Shown: in pieces, positions 1 to 38,100 of the stretch
How the letters are laid out: each line of letters starts with the position of its first letter
How positions within the stretch are numbered: position 1 is the first letter of the stretch
DNA from: Undaria pinnatifida
Lineage: Eukaryota > Sar > Phaeophyceae > Laminariales > Alariaceae
NCBI GenBank assembly: GCA_012845835.1
Contig: JABAKD010000009.1
Coordinates: forward strand, 9,482,330-9,546,329
Direction of reading: 5' to 3'
DNA: 64,000 nt
Notes under the pieces: generated by a model
What the model saw: the letters and a program-made list of their open reading frames with translations, nothing else
What the model was told of the DNA's origin: nothing
The model's database searches: none
Translations under genes and position numbers: made by a program

Positions 1-48
1 TGGAAACCTTCGATTTTTTTTGCCCGCTGCTTGCTGGTCAACAAACAG

Positions 49-23752
<23,704 letters not shown>

Positions 23753-26124
23753 AAAAAGAAGTTGTAGTTGTTGTTTTTTTGTCATGTTGTAACGTTTTTT
23801 TTCTTGTCTTCAATGAACGCATGCGTAGCGTGCGTGTGTGCGGCTGCCGGTGGTGGTGCTGCTGCCTTTGCCGTGTAATCGGTTTGGTTATCCGGCGGCT
23901 GTGCTCTTTTCGTTCCAGAGAAGTAATATGTCTTCGCTTGGGTGCTACGATATACTGTCTTTGCCGTGTAGTGAAGAGGAGAGAGAGACAGAGAGAGGGG
24001 GGGGGAGGGGGGTTACACGGCAACCAACACCAGCGGGGATCGACCGGGCGGACGATGACGGGGTTCAGCTAACCTCCGCAACCAGGAAGCACTAATGCAT
24101 CGACGCGCACGTTGTGCTCAGTTGGTGCTTCAGCTCGGCAACCACCGCCCCATGCTGCTGAAGGGCCGATGGGTTTGGTGGGTGTATGGGTGGACGCATA
24201 GGTCGAAGAACGGATGGGTGGATTTATAAATTTCTTGCCGACCGTTTTGGATTTTCGGGAGGCAGGCACGACATGGTTTTTATTGTTTGTTTTATTTTGC
24301 GCAGTAGCAGCTGAGGGGTGGCGGCGGCGTCTGCGCTTGTTTGTAAGGTGGATGGGTGGGTGGATGGGTGGGCGGGTGCTCTCCACGCCTGCTGGACGGC
24401 AATGTTGGTGTTGCTCTGCTTGGGAGGGTGGGGGCAATATAGGGTAGGGCAGGCGGAACAGCCCCCCTTTCAAAAACGGGGGAAAACTTTTTTATGGCCC
24501 ATAGGGCGGGTTTCCCATAGCTGTGCGGCGTTCACACGGCGGCAGCATTGGTGTCGGGAGCGCGGGGAAGTAGAATGAAGGAGGGGGGAGAGGGGGGAGG
24601 GTTAGGGAGTAGTTCGGAACATGGTTAGAATGTGCTGGCCGTTCCCGGCGGCTTAAGCGTGGATTTTCGATCTGCTGCAGTCTTCAGGACGCGGCGGCGG
24701 CGGCAGACCAAACATTTTTTCTGTCCGAGTAATGACTGGACTCAACGCGTGGGTAGGTAGAGATTGTTGTGCAGTCATGCGGAGAGAGGAGGGGGGAAGG
24801 CGGCGCGGGTTGTGGCGCTCGCGGGGGGGTGTGCTTTGCCGCATCTTTGCCAGCCTCATATGGGCGACGCACGTGGGTGTCTCTTCGGCTGGACACGCTT
24901 GTTTTCGTTCTTGTAGATGTTTGTTTTTATGCGTGGTACTTCTTGCGCCCGGTGTGTGTGCGCTGGGAGAGGAGGGACGTGGGGAAGGGGGGAGGGGGGG
25001 GGGTGAGTGGCACTAGGCAAATCTGCAACGCATCAATGTTTGGAAATCGAACAATTTTATGCGTCGTAGATCGACGACTGACTATCGTGTGCGGGAGGTT
25101 AGGAGGGTAGTGTGGCCACTCGCGGTGGTGGTAGCTTTCACCGCCGTGTAACAATATTTTCCGTCATCCGTCTGTTTCGCTCGTCCCTTGCGAGCCTTGT
25201 CATACCGCCAAGGAATGCTTTTCTTGGAAGCACGTGCTTTCGCGAAAGCGAGTGGGTGGCTTACTTGTTCAGGCCACCAGTTCCTTCGAGCACTGACGAG
25301 GCTTGGGCCTGTTTCACCGGGTTTAAGAAACGAATGCTGCTGCTGCTACCACTGCTGTTCACGGCGCGATTATTGAGCAAAGAAACGGGTAGTACGAACG
25401 AATTCGTATTTTATCTGCCGAGTACAAGGCTCTTGCTATTCTGCTTCCGGCCACCGAGCGGCACGGGAGGCTAACATAATGACCCGAAAATAAAACGATT
25501 GAGCGAAGCACGCACTCAGTAGCCTTTGAATGGCCTAGGGGCATAAAACGAAAATAACACTATTGATTCGTGGCTAGGTGTCTGCGGTGCGGCAGCGCGC
25601 AGGTTAGCTTTAGCGGCAGTCAACAACAGCGCCGAGCGGCAAAGGGCAAAGGCGCAGTGGGCGAGACTGAGCATGGCTTGGCTGCATTCATCGTAATTAT
25701 GACCTGCTTCTCTCACGCCCTCCCCGGGTCTACCACCGCTTCGTCCAGCGGTTCTAGGCCATTCAGAGGGAAACCATTAAAAGCTGGCCCCTATGTAATC
25801 GTTTGTCTCGCCGAAGGTCGCATCTTCGGGGAATCATGGATGGAATCATCCGTCAAGCCTGACCTGAGCAGATGGGACAGTGCGTCGGGGAGATGGTCGG
25901 ATGAGCCAGCCCTCCACACGTTCGACAAAGATCAAATCCGATGTCATGATCTCTGTCTTTCACGGTGGACAGATCCCAAGGCTCTATATGATCTGCGTGG
26001 CCTAGATCATGTTGCCATATTGGGAGCCCTACGACCTGCACAATCTATCACATGTTTCCTGGGTTGGCTCTGGACTACACGTACATGCCCTGTACAACAT
26101 GTTGTCATGAGGACTAATTTAAGA

Positions 26125-26195
26125 CCTAGATCGTCGTCCATCCGATGTGCGCAGTCTTCCATCGCATGATAATCCGAGTTCGATTCTCGGATTGG
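26125..26195 (+). other. tRNA-like fragment (T-arm and CCA-like end)
   Basis: A perfect 5-bp T stem with loop (CCGAG TTCGATT CTCGG) followed by ATTGGAAACCA. No matching 5' acceptor strand, so not a functional tRNA; possibly a pseudogene or retroelement part. Confidence 0.3.
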
Positions 26196-27300
26196 AAACC
26201 ATGTTTCGAAGTCGAGGGGCGCGGATACCATGTTACAAATTCGAGCTGTGCGGACACCATGTTATAAAGGCGAGCTGTGTGGATCGTTCGTGATGGAGTG
26301 GCAACTCCTGCCTCGTTAGCGTGCCGTCTGATGCGAAAGACGAGTAGTTTAAAGATACAATAGCTGTCGCTGAAACGAGCGACAGCTGATAGATGTAACT
26401 GTCGTCAGACGTGTGCGTCCACGGGCCATTGGTTCGTGTGATTGCGAGGGGCACCACAGGTGGAATAGAGCCGATGTGACGTTTGTTGTATTGCAATTGA
26501 TGTAGTCATTAGTTGGCCGCGACGGCGTTGAAGACGCCCATGCCTTTGTACCTACCCCGCGTGCTTTTTGCTAAGTCCACCAGCCTTAGCTCTTCCCGCA
26601 ACCTTTTTTTCATGGGAGCCTATATTGCGAGGCCCAGGTGTAGAAAGCATGACCTTGGCTCCCTTAGCTAGGTAGAGGTCCCTCTCAAGCCCCTCCGCCG
26701 TGTCTGCTGTCGCCCTTCTGGCGTTGGCGCACGGACCGAGTTTGGGTCAATCGCCCCCAACGGACGTCTCTCCATGATGACCTACTCTCACCACGAGACA
26801 GCAGTAGATACACTCAGCGGACACACCCCTAGCGGGCACACACTCTCCATGCCCGCTCTCCGCTGGCCACTATTGTCGCCCGCTGCGCCCGCTGTCTGTG
26901 TGCTGGCCGCTGTGTGAGCGCTGTGTGCCGGCTGTGTGAGCGGTGTGTGCTGCTGTTTTTGCCCGTGTGGTCTGCTGTGTGTGTTTTGTTGCTCCGTGGT
27001 GGTCTGCTCGAATGTGTTTTGTTGCTCCGTGGTGGTCTGCCTACACCTGCAGTCTAAAATCAAATGATCCCAAACGGTGTCAGCGGCAGGTTTTTGATGG
27101 GTGACTATTGCCTTGTTGTAGGGTCTGCGTTTCTTTCTACTGCTTTTCTTCGCGTGTTCCTGGCTCCGTAGCCAGACGGTTAGAGGTGTTGGAGTGGGTT
27201 TTGAGGAGCCGCATCTTCGACTTATCGTCTAGTTCGTAGAACCGGAGTTTCCCCGAATCTCCCATATTTCTGCATATGCGACTCATCAGGGTGGGCTAGT

Positions 27301-27585
27301 GTTAAGATACGGCCTCGAAAGGCCTGTAATTATCCGAATTTGAGATCATTTGGATGGGTTCCGTATGATAAGGTTGGCGTTTTATATTCGGGAAAGTTAG
27401 GAAGTAGATCGAAGGCACGTGCCTCCGATCTCAAAAGCTATCCCGGGCTCTGGTGGAAAACGAATAAAGCTACATCTCTACGGTACGAAGGAACGAAAGT
27501 GAGTACTCTCCGAGGACCTGCTCAATTGGCAGACCTGCAGGAGGCACTCTGTGTCCCCCACCATTAATTTAACATTTCGTCGAAG
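27301..27585 (+). repeat. 270-bp dispersed element, copy 1
   Basis: Matches 47051-47320 in inverse orientation from TTAAGATACGGCC to the GACCTGC / CTCTGTGTCCCC end. Confidence 0.85.
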
Positions 27586-28082
27586 CACGCACGCAAACTT
27601 TTTTTTTTTCATGGGGGCCTATATTGCGAGGCCCAGGTGTAGATTAGAAACTCGCTTCGCTCGAATAAATACACAGAAAAGAAGTCAAAGTCACTTGCAT
27701 TTGCCTGGTATGTTCACACTGTAACAACACTAGACTAAATATATATAAGTTTCCGGATACGCGAGCGCCGCACATCATTTGGCGTGCAAGGACCCAACCT
27801 CCTACTAGACATACCCAAGCTCGCCGAGATCATGCAGCGACTGCCACCTGCGTTCCTGAGGTCCAACGCACCGTAAGGGTTGTACGAAGTATGCCCGAGC
27901 CATCATCTAGCTCCATATATGTCGGTCTCTTCTTGCGTTCGATAATACCCAGAATAACGGAACGATCTAGCGGAAGGGATGGAGTGGGCCTGGGGCTTCA
28001 CGCCGCTTATTTTCTGCATATACAAAGAACGTCGTATCTCCCAGGGTTTTATTTGCTTTGCTCCCTTTGATCCTTCCGCCAT

Positions 28083-28893
28083 GTCCTTTTTTGGAAACCC
28101 CTGCGGATACACTGTGCTAAACATGCCGCCGTAACATCCCCCTCAGTTGACTGGCTAGACGAGGCCGGCCATGTGGTATTCTAGACCGTGGACTCAAGGT
28201 ATTATGTAGTATTATTTCTCTCCGTTACGGATCACTTAATGTAAGTATTGGGTTGGATGAGGCCTCCTGCGCCGGCAGGAGGTCATCGCCCGTGGAATTC
28301 CACGCGCGCTGAGGGTGCCCTCGACTGAGGCACCTTCAGCGTTGCGGCATTTTCCGGAAATGATCGCAACCTGTGGAAGAATACCTAATGTAGGGTGGGC
28401 GGGATAGTATGAAGTGTTTAGCGTGTTCCTCGTGTATTACCGAGGTTTTGCAGGGGCTGCGATACAGACGACTGCACTCGATACAGTTTTCAAGTAAATC
28501 TCATCAAAGGTGCGGTTCCAGTCTCTGTTCAACAGCAGTTGTTACAGTTTGGACTCATCTGATTGGATGACGATAGTACTAGCAGTTTATTCCTCTCCGT
28601 TACGGATCTCTTAATGTACGTATTAGATTGGATGAGGCCTCCTGCGCTGGTCGGTGGTCCCACCCAGATTCCTTACACCCTCACTGACCACCGTCGAGCC
28701 ACTTCACTCAAACTTACGTTACTTGTGTGGGCTTTGCTTCCGTGCGCGGACGGCAAAATCGTCCGCGTTGTCCTTTTTTGGAAACCCTGCGGATAAACTG
28801 TGCTAAACATGCCGCCGCAACATCCCCCTCAGCTGACTGGCTAGACAAGGCCGGCGACGCCGTATTTTAGACGGTGGACTCAAGGTATTCTAC
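28083..28893 (+). repeat. Nested direct duplications A-B…B'-A'
   Basis: Block A 28083-28205 recurs at 28771-28893 (CTGTGCTAAACATGCCGCCG, CATCCCCCTCAG). Block B about 28206-28275 recurs at 28572-28640 (CTCTCCGTTACGGATC, GGATGAGGCCTCCTGCGC). B also occurs inverted at 36655-36725. Confidence 0.9.
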
Positions 28894-29110
28894 ACAAACC
28901 AAGACCGAGGGGGGGTAATACTTTTTCGTTAGGAAAATTCCCCCCCCCCCACGCATATACGCACTTACCAGTGCAAGCGCCGCACTAATAAGGGGGGCAG
29001 ATAAAACAATCGTATTCACAAGAAACAATCGCAGATCTACTAAGAACAGCTTCTAACAGCATAGACTAGACCACGAACAAATAACTGCAAAAGAAGAAGA
29101 GCATCATCTG

Positions 29111-32100
29111 TCAGGTGAGGTGCTTGATCTCGTCGAGGTCTTCGCCGTGAGAATCGTCTTTGTTCTTGCTAACCCGCCGCTTCTGCAGGCGGCTCCGGAA
29201 CATCACCGGGCGACCGACCTTCTTTCGAGGGGCCTGCAGGGAGCGCTGGATGGCCTTGCGGTTGCGCTCCTCCTGCAGATAGAGAGACGTTGTACAGAAG
29301 GGGCATGGAAAGTGGGAGGTGGGGGTGGGTGGTGGGGATGGAGGGAGGTTAGCTCGGAGTTGTTTTGTCTCTCGGTCTGTCAGACGGGTTAAGTTCCCAG
29401 TGTTCAACCCCTGAATCAGTAATGGACGAAAGTGATAGCGGTGCGCTCCTCCTCCTGGAATTGATGTTTATACCTAGTGCAGGCTAGTCTGATGGTGGAG
29501 GAATAAATGCATTGAAGGGGTCGTGTATGGGGAGCCTCAAAACCTGATTTCCGATTCGTCGTTGCATGCATCGGACTGTATAAATATATGCGTGCTTTTT
29601 GTGTTCCACACAGAAACCTCATTGGAACCCCAGCCATAATTCGCGAACAAACTAACAGGAATTAGCAAGATATATTTTTCAGTGGGAAAGGGTCACACCG
29701 TCGTTTTTACCGATCGTATCTATCGGGAACATGCATGCGAATGAAACACTCGGACCGCGTCTCAACCGCAGCAGCAGCAGCGGCAGCAACGGCTAGGCCT
29801 GAAAGAGCGACTGGGAGTACCAACGTCAAAGGAAAATGGTACCAACACCGTAGGAAAGCGGGGTACACTCGCCTGCATACGCTCTTGAAGCGCCTGCTGT
29901 TCCGCGCGTTTCTTCTCTCGTCGCTTCTTCTCCTTTTCCTGGGAGTTTCACCGGGGTTGCAGGTGGGGTTCGCACACGCGCGCGGGGCGGGCGGGTAGGG
30001 GTGGAGACGGGAGCGGCGAGGGGTGGGGGGGTCATTTGCGCGGATGTCGGACGAATGTCATTCAACGGCTGTCTCATCAAGCTCGCTTGTGCTGGGTTCT
30101 CGAAGACGTTTTCCCTTGATATACCCTGCTCTACTATGAAAATCAGTACAACTATCATTGTGTGGGCCATCCGTCAATGACCAGCATGAGCTTCGACGTC
30201 GAGGTGCGAAACCTGGCAAGGATGCAAACAGCAATACCTCCCGGGGAGCACAAAGAACGGTGGTTGCTCAAACCCTTGCCGCTGGTAAGCAGCATACCGG
30301 GTGCTACGGTAGATCAAGGCTTGGTCACAGTACCGAGCTCATTTTGACACCCACACCTTTTCGGCCTTGGCGACGTACTCCTCGGGCATCTGGCCGATAT
30401 GGCTGAGGAGATCTTCCAAGCGGGCTTCCAAGTCGCTCAGCATGTAAAGGGTAGTTGGGCTGGAAGATGCGTCGAAGCCACAGCGCTCGTACACGTGTTT
30501 CACCTGTTGAGACAAGGACGCCGAGCGGTACGGGGTTCTAAGGCGGCGCGGGGCGGGGGGTACTCGATATTCATGCATGGCCGTAGTCGTATGACCATAG
30601 GGTATAGACCCTTGCATCCCTGCAATGCTGGCTGGGACGGAGCATGTCGGGGGGCACCTTTTAGGGCTGCAGTAGTGGTTCCTCTGCAGGGCCGGTGTGA
30701 GCCAGCCGGAAATACCGGCACTATAGCGGGCATCCGGCACTACTCCACCGGCACTGTACAGGACGCGTGCTACGATAGAGGTGCACCACTTTTTTTCTGA
30801 GATTCCTCAACTTGGGGAGCTTAAGACCTCTCCCAAAAACTGAGTTGGAGAAAAATAAAACCGCTACCGGATGAAAACTCCCATGGCCTAGGAACACAAC
30901 GATAATCATGCAAAAAAAAAATATATATATATATTAGGAATCGGGAACCGATACAAGAATGATATGTTATTTGTTGTTCCAGAGATAATTCGGCTTTATG
31001 GTTCATAGTTTTTGTGGCGGAGTACGTACGTAGCTTACTTTGACAGCAGCAGCCGGCACTGCTTGGTTGACCGCTTGTGGAGATACCAAGTGGATACCGC
31101 ACGGGACGGTGCTGGCAGACTGGTAGAACACGCGAACAGACAGAGCTGTTGCTTACAGCTGGACAGCAGCGGTCGCTCACTGGGCCAGTTAATTCGTGAT
31201 TTCTGCTTGTTTCCGACGTTTTTGGGCTAAGGAGCCCCGTCCTTCAGAAACTTAACTAGCGAAAACTGCTACCTCTGTCGTAGCATGCGTCAGAGGCGAC
31301 TCCACTGTGATGTATGCCTTCGCAATATCGCGCTTTTGTGTCTCGGATTCAGAATGGGATTGCATTGTGCGTACCGCGTGCGCCAGCAGAATAGTAATGT
31401 TCAAGCACGTTCTTTTTTTTTTGAGTTATGGATGTCATCGCTCGAGTGAGTGGCCTACGCTCGGTAATGAAAATGGGGATGAAATTTCCCCCCTATCATT
31501 GCCTTGGTCTCAAGGTCGGTCAGGACTAGGGCGTGTGGCAAAACCGCTCAGCCGTATGTATGCGTGATGCCTGGCATCAAGTACCGGGCGCGCGCTGATG
31601 GAGATACACCATAACAACTACCCTAGCAGTCAGCGCTGCTGGCTGTTAGCTAGACGGACCTCATATTGTGTTTTTGCTAGATACGCACCGTGACCACTGA
31701 GCCAGCAGTCAGCGATACACCGTAGCTACTAAGCGAGCAGTCAGCGCTGACTGTAAGCCATACGGACCCCAGATTGTGTTTTGTGTTGTTGCTAGGTGAT
31801 TTACGCCATAACTACTTAGCTACAAGCCAGCGTTGACTGCAAGCTCGGCGGTTAAGACGTGGATAGAGCAAAAAAAAAGCAGTATGTGGCGTCCGTCTGG
31901 TTAACCATCAGCGCTGACTGCTAGTTTGTTGGTTGTGCTGTATCTCTAACAACGTTCGCCGCTGACTGCCAGCTATCTCAGTGGCTGTGGTGTACCTCTT
32001 ATCACACATATCTATGGTTGGCAACCCCCTGCGGCAGGGTTGTCAGCGGGGTCTCGCGATCCCGCCCTCGCCCTCGTCCTTCGCAATTGGACGAAGAAGG

Positions 32101-35100
32101 CGCAAAGCCATTACTGCTGCTGTCGTCGTCGTGGACTTTCACTGGTGCGGCGGCTTGCAAGGTGGCTACACTCGCACGAAAAGCGGGGTACGAACCACCC
32201 CGGGACAATGCGGTACTCTGTAGGATGTGGTCGTGACGAAAAAAAAACACCTTTGCTGACTCTACGATAGCCCCCCCCTGCCATTACCAAGTGCCTTTGA
32301 GTGTAACAGTGGTAGTGCTCCGCCAACATCGCACCAAGTGCTCCGCGAACATCGCACCAAGTGCTCCGCCAACATCGCACCAATCGCAGTTCGTGGGGCG
32401 ACGTATCTACCAGTGATCCGCTATACGGTAGCCCCCTCACACTTTTCTTTTATGAAATCGCCGGTTTCGAAACCAGCTCCCAACCGTACCCCCCTGAAAT
32501 ACGGTGCCCCTTCCCATTCCGATGTCATGGTTCGATAGTCCTTGGCAAAACAAGGCAATAGGCGAAGACATGTGGTTCATAGCATCCTTCCTCGTGTCAA
32601 GCGACCATGAACCACGAATTAAAGAAAATCGCTGATTTTGAGGGGGCGCTATCGTAGAATCAGTCCAGTGTGAGAGCTCAACCCCCCCCCGCCCCTCCCC
32701 CGTCAACTCAGGCCCTAGAATTTTTCGGCTGGCGAGCGATTGCGCCACTCCTAGAAACGACAAAAACACGCTCACTCGCCGAACCACACCAGGTGCACCA
32801 TCGGTTTTCAGGCAGTACGCAGAAGAAGTGGAGAAAATCTCTCCCTTTTTTCTCGTTTGCGAACCCGGTACATGGTGGTATGGTCTAACACCATGGGCGT
32901 ACAAGGGGATATGCTCAACGCACGAAGATTGTCAAGAAGCTGAAAAAAAGAAAACCGCGGCGAGTACCATCAGAAGCACCAGACCGCAGCCGCCCTGTGA
33001 TGCATACCACAAGCCGAAGCTCGCTACGGTAGGTAGAAGAAGTAGCGATTTCGTTTCGGTCTAAAGCGGTTTTCTCTGAACGGCGGGACTCGTCGGAAAT
33101 AATTTTCACCCTTTGATTTTGTTACAGTTTTCGTCGCACACCTGGGTACCTATTAAACAGGCCGTGGAACGACTTGTGCAATCCGGTAGCCGTTGTAGTT
33201 CCTCGAAACCGTTTTTTTTTTTCTGGGCGGGGGGGGTGGGGAAAAGGTCTATGGCTCCTCCATTGAGACACCTCAGAATAAAAAGAAATGGTGCAGGGGT
33301 CATCTATCATCCGTCATCTATCCCACGGCAGGGTTTGCCAAAAAAAGTCCTTTTTTTTGTCCTCTGACCGCTTTGAGCTCCTCGAGTGGGGGAACACTAT
33401 CGATTGTCAGTACGGTGATTTTTATCGAGTACGCTTGCTTGTCGTCAGGACTGTCGACAGCGCGTGGAAAATGTTGGTTTCGAGTTATGCGCGCGCGCGT
33501 GTCTTCGAAGTCATGTTTTCCGGGTGAGAAAATCGAGCTCCTCCCTCGTGCTAGGGGCTCAGAAAAAATTCTTAGAATCTTCTGCTGCACCCTTAGCGTG
33601 GGATGGAGCTGGCCCCTCTGCCACGGCACGTGCCAGCCGCCCTAATGTAGTGCTTACCTCCTTGTTGAGTTGTCGAAGCAGCTCCTCCTGTCTGTCCAAG
33701 GTGTCTCCCGTGCTCGCGGCGATCCTCTTCCGAAGCTGCTCCGCTTTTGCCTCCTCCACCTCGATGCTATGCACGAGCTCGCTGATGTTGGACCGCAGGG
33801 TCTGTCGCAAAGAGCGAGCGAGCGCGCGCGAGAAGAAAAACAGAAGGAGAGAGTCATTCTACGGTAGCTCCCCCCCAACATTTCTTTAACGAAATAATAG
33901 CCGATTTTGAAACCAGCTCCCGGCCGTACCTCCTGAAATGCGGTGGTGCCCCTTGCCTCCCCAACGTCATTGTTCGATAGTGCTTTGCAAACAAGAATAT
34001 GTACGGAGACGTTTCGTAAATAGCACCCTTCTTTGTGTCGAGCAGCCATGAAAACGTTCGTTAAAGAAAACCGCTGTTTTTATTTTGGGGGGGGCTATCG
34101 TAGAATCAGTCGAGAGGAAAGGACGAGTTTGGTTTTCGTTTGGCTCAGGTTAGCTGATGCTGGACCGCGGGAACACGTCGCCACCGGATAGGTCAATGAT
34201 TAAGTAGGAAAAGGGGTACCTCCTCAGCTCTCTCGGTTCATTCGGGAGCGGAGTCGTTCGCTGCGAACCACAGCATGCGTCCCGGCATACCTGTGTCTTG
34301 GCGTCCATTGTCTTCTGCACTTTGCCGAAGTTTTGCTTGAGCTCATCCAGGGCGTGCTCCGTCTCCTGAGAGTTCTGGATGAAAAAAAGGTTCTGCTCTT
34401 CCAAGGCCTGGGTGTGACAGGACGACGCAAACGGTACAGCAAGGATGGCCGGAAGACATTTCAGCTCATGATAAATCTGACCCCCATGAGGATGGAAGAC
34501 GCAGTGCGAGGGGGGCGAGGGGATAAGCTCATCATCATGACTCGCACCCCATAGGGATGGAGAGGACACACGGCGAGGGCGGGGACACACGGCGAGGTCG
34601 GACGGGACGGGGTTGAGCTCACGATAACTCGCACCCCGTCCACTGACCCAAACCTGATGCGACCAATGTCGGCGCAGTAGGTATTGCCAAGTTACCTCAG
34701 GGCTCGCCAATTCCGAGCCGGCCAACGTCGACGTACGCATTATGGTAGCAAAAGGAGGTGCCGACCGAAATCTAACCTTGGTGAAAATGCTCTCGGTGCA
34801 AGAAAAGGTGTAAAACGATGTTGTGGACACGTTAGCACAGAAGCCTTGGGAGGCGTGGGGGGGGGGGGGGGGGTACTCATATCATGCACGCCAACATAGA
34901 CGCAAAAGGGAGGGGTGTTATTTTTGTCATGCATGGCAGTAGTCCTTAGGACCATAAACCCTCGCATGCCTACAAGGCCGGGATGGTCATACTGCAGAAC
35001 GGCAGCTTGCCTTGCTGGAGTAGTGTCATGGGCCGCCGGTAGGGACAGCTCGCGCTGTCGCTACCGCGGGAACTGAAGGACACGCCAGAAAACCAGCTGG

Positions 35101-38100
35101 ATTGCGAATACAAATGAGTGAAATTGACACACGACGTGTACGGAAATACGTGGAAGAGTGTGTGAGCTGAAGCTTTTTTTTTTTTTCCCCATCCGCCGGA
35201 GAACAGTGATGATGAAAAAAAAAAAAAAGTCACGTCGGGTTTTCACCGGCCTGGCGGCTGCTACGTGCACCAAGCGCGGAGAAAAGAGGGGCAAGGGAGG
35301 GTGTGCGTGTGTCCTCACGTCGTGCAAAGCCGTAGTCGCTTGGCCATAGACCCTCGCACCCCTGCAATGCTTTCGGGAATGAGCACGTCGGGTTTTCACC
35401 GACCCGATAGACATCGCGTGATCCGAGCGCGAGACAGCGTGATGGGGGTGGGGACGTATTGTAAGGAAATTTTGAGCGTGGTCACCGGTAGTCGGGACAT
35501 GGGGCGTACGCTTCTTGCGATATCAAGAATAGGATGCGCTGAAGTTATTGTTGCTTTCCGGAAGAATGAGATGAGGAGGGAACGGGGGGCGGGCGGGCGG
35601 GGGGGGGGGGGGGGGGGGGGACATTTTTTTTTTCGTGCTCTGCATGTATGTCCCTTTTGAGCTTTTTTTGACGTAGAGGAGGCATCTTGATTGCTCGCCC
35701 TTGCCTCCCCCTGCTGCTTTCCACCTTGGCCCCCTTTAGGGTCCACCTTGGCCCCCTTTAGGGTGCGCTCTACTAAAGAGGTACGAAGCACTCTCCGTAG
35801 CGAAAATGTTTTCTGAATGGACCGTGGCTACGGGAGGGGGGTCATTTTTTGTCGGTTCTACTTTTCGCGGTCGCTCTAGGTCCTTTCGCGTGAGTGACCG
35901 CGCGCGACGACCCCCTTCTGCCTTTGCGGCTTCTCGAAGCTTTTGTCGTGCTGTGTTTATTTTTTGTTACTGTTCGCCACACGAAACGAAACCGCGCCAC
36001 GAAATTGTTAGTTGCGGCCGTTGCGCCAAAACGAACCGCCTTATAACGCATCTTCTATTTCATTGAAAACCCAGCAGTGAAAAAGGGGAGTATCTTCCTG
36101 TTTTTTTAGCGGCAGCTATTCCATGAGCTCGGGGTCAGCCTCCAAATCGACTCTTCATTTTCCCCTCCGCGTCTGCGTCTGTCGTTGGGAGGACGGAAGG
36201 CGCTACACGGGAAATATCGTCCCCTTTTTTTTTCCGGTGGATACACGACATCAGAGTACCCCCTCCCACCGTAGTCGCAGTCATTGCCGGGGAGCCCTTG
36301 TAGCCCGAAATCGGTCCGAACGTCATCCTTTGTTTTTCAAGGTGATTCTTTGTATGCCTATGATAGTCCACGGGTTTTGCTCATCGGATGTCCCTTTCAG
36401 ACTACTCGGAAACAGTGTTATTTTGGGTGACGGTATTGAGCCCCTCAAGCAGGTAGCCATAGAGTAAAATGGTGATCGAATTGGGATGGGCGTCCAAGTT
36501 TGGCACAAGCAATGGGACCCACGGATCTGATCAAAACGTCTCGGAATTTTTGTATCACAAAAGAGATCAATCACTGCCTCTTTTCGCTCCTGAAACCTCG
36601 TTAGCAAACGAGTTCAGTCGCGAGATACTTCAGAGTAAGCCAAGATCTAAGATGGGCGAGGACCTCCTGCAGGCGCAGGAGGCCTCATCCAAATCCAATA
36701 ATTACATTGAAAGATCCACGGTACTGAGACAGAATACAGCCGGTACTGAGACAGAATACAGCAGAAAAAAAATGGTGCATCTGAGCTACCGAAGCAGGTG
36801 CCTTTTCACCGAAGCAGCACAGCAGTAGAAGGGTTCAATGACTCCCAGAAACCGAAATATGCGTAGCTCTCGCAACGGGGGTGGGCAAAAATATAAAAAA
36901 AATAAAGTCGAGCACCGAAGCAATATTGGTGGAGTCAGTGGCGGCACACACGGGCCGGTGGTCTTTTGCTTCCAAAGACACACCTGAAATATATCGAGAA
37001 GCTGCTCTTGCTTTGTGAAAAACATGGGAATGTCCTCCTCGCTCGAGCTCAGCGGCTCCTGGTCTAGTTTTGGCAGGGAAGGGAGGTCTGGCTGTCTGGC
37101 CTTTTTTTCGCTCTTCTTCTTAACCCGACCCTGCCAAGGAAAACGGGAAACGGGGGCAGAGGGAGGTGGGAACAGCGGGAGAGAGAGGTGGGGAGAAGGA
37201 AGGGGCAGTATGTCGGGAGGGGTGGAGGAGAGGGAAGGGGGTGGTATAAAGGCGTACGAGTAGCCGGTAGCCTTTTGGGGGGAGGGGTAGGGGGGTGGGG
37301 GGGGCGGCGGGGGGGAGGGGGGGGGGGAGGGGGGCGGTACTCATTTCATTCATAGCCGTAGTCTGAAAAGCATTGACCCTCACAATCCTACAATGCTGGG
37401 ACGGAGCGCGTCTCGGGTTTTACCGTTCAGACAGACATCGCGTGCACCAAGCGCGAAGCGCCGTGAAATGCTCGGCGAGTCGCATGCAGGGTGAGGTTCA
37501 TCCTGCTATGAACCGCTCGTGAGGCGGACTTGCGCACCTTGTGCGTAATTTCGTGCATATCGGTTGACAGCTTCAAAATTTGTTCGTTTCGTTTTCTGGT
37601 GTAGCCACTCCCAGAGACAGCAAAGGTGATACAATGTAACCGCCTCCTGGGTGCCTTACCACATGAAAACTACGCGATAGCATCCCCCTTGCGCAGAATC
37701 AAGGTTCTCCACTCCGCACAACAATACGATCTGGAGGAACTCCACCACCATCTCGGGTTACCGCAAGACATAAAAACGGAGAGAAAACACGGTGCCCCGG
37801 TGATTCTAGCTCACGTCATGAAAAGAGTCCTTTACAGCATCGTTGCCAACCGACGCTAACCCCAGCAGGAGAGGAGAAGTGTGTGTGTGTGTGTGTGCTC
37901 ATTAATATATATGGCCGTAATCTTGAGGATGTCCTCGCTTTCCCATAATGCTGGGACGGAATGCATCGGGGTTTCACTGGCCAAGAAGACACTGCGTTCA
38001 CATTCTTGTTTGTGTTTGCTCGTTTCTGAGCACACCCTAATGAGTATATACGTACAGGCTCGAGACTTCAGTTTCCGCGGTAGACTCTATACCTAGCAAA

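Larger units (their letters stand above)
23753..29110. other. Convergent intergenic region, no gene recognised
   Basis: Lies between the stops of the remodeller and CFAP100 genes. I see repeat fragments and no conserved coding sequence. Short open frames, including one of 199 residues at 25570-26169, match nothing recognisable and overlap repeat blocks. Direct repeats of about 45 bases with GCCTATATTGCGAGGCCCAG occur at 26618 and 27617. Confidence 0.6.

Noticed and set aside
25570-26169. 199-codon open frame in the intergenic gap
   Set aside because: No recognisable family, and its second half coincides with a dispersed repeat and a tRNA-like fragment.
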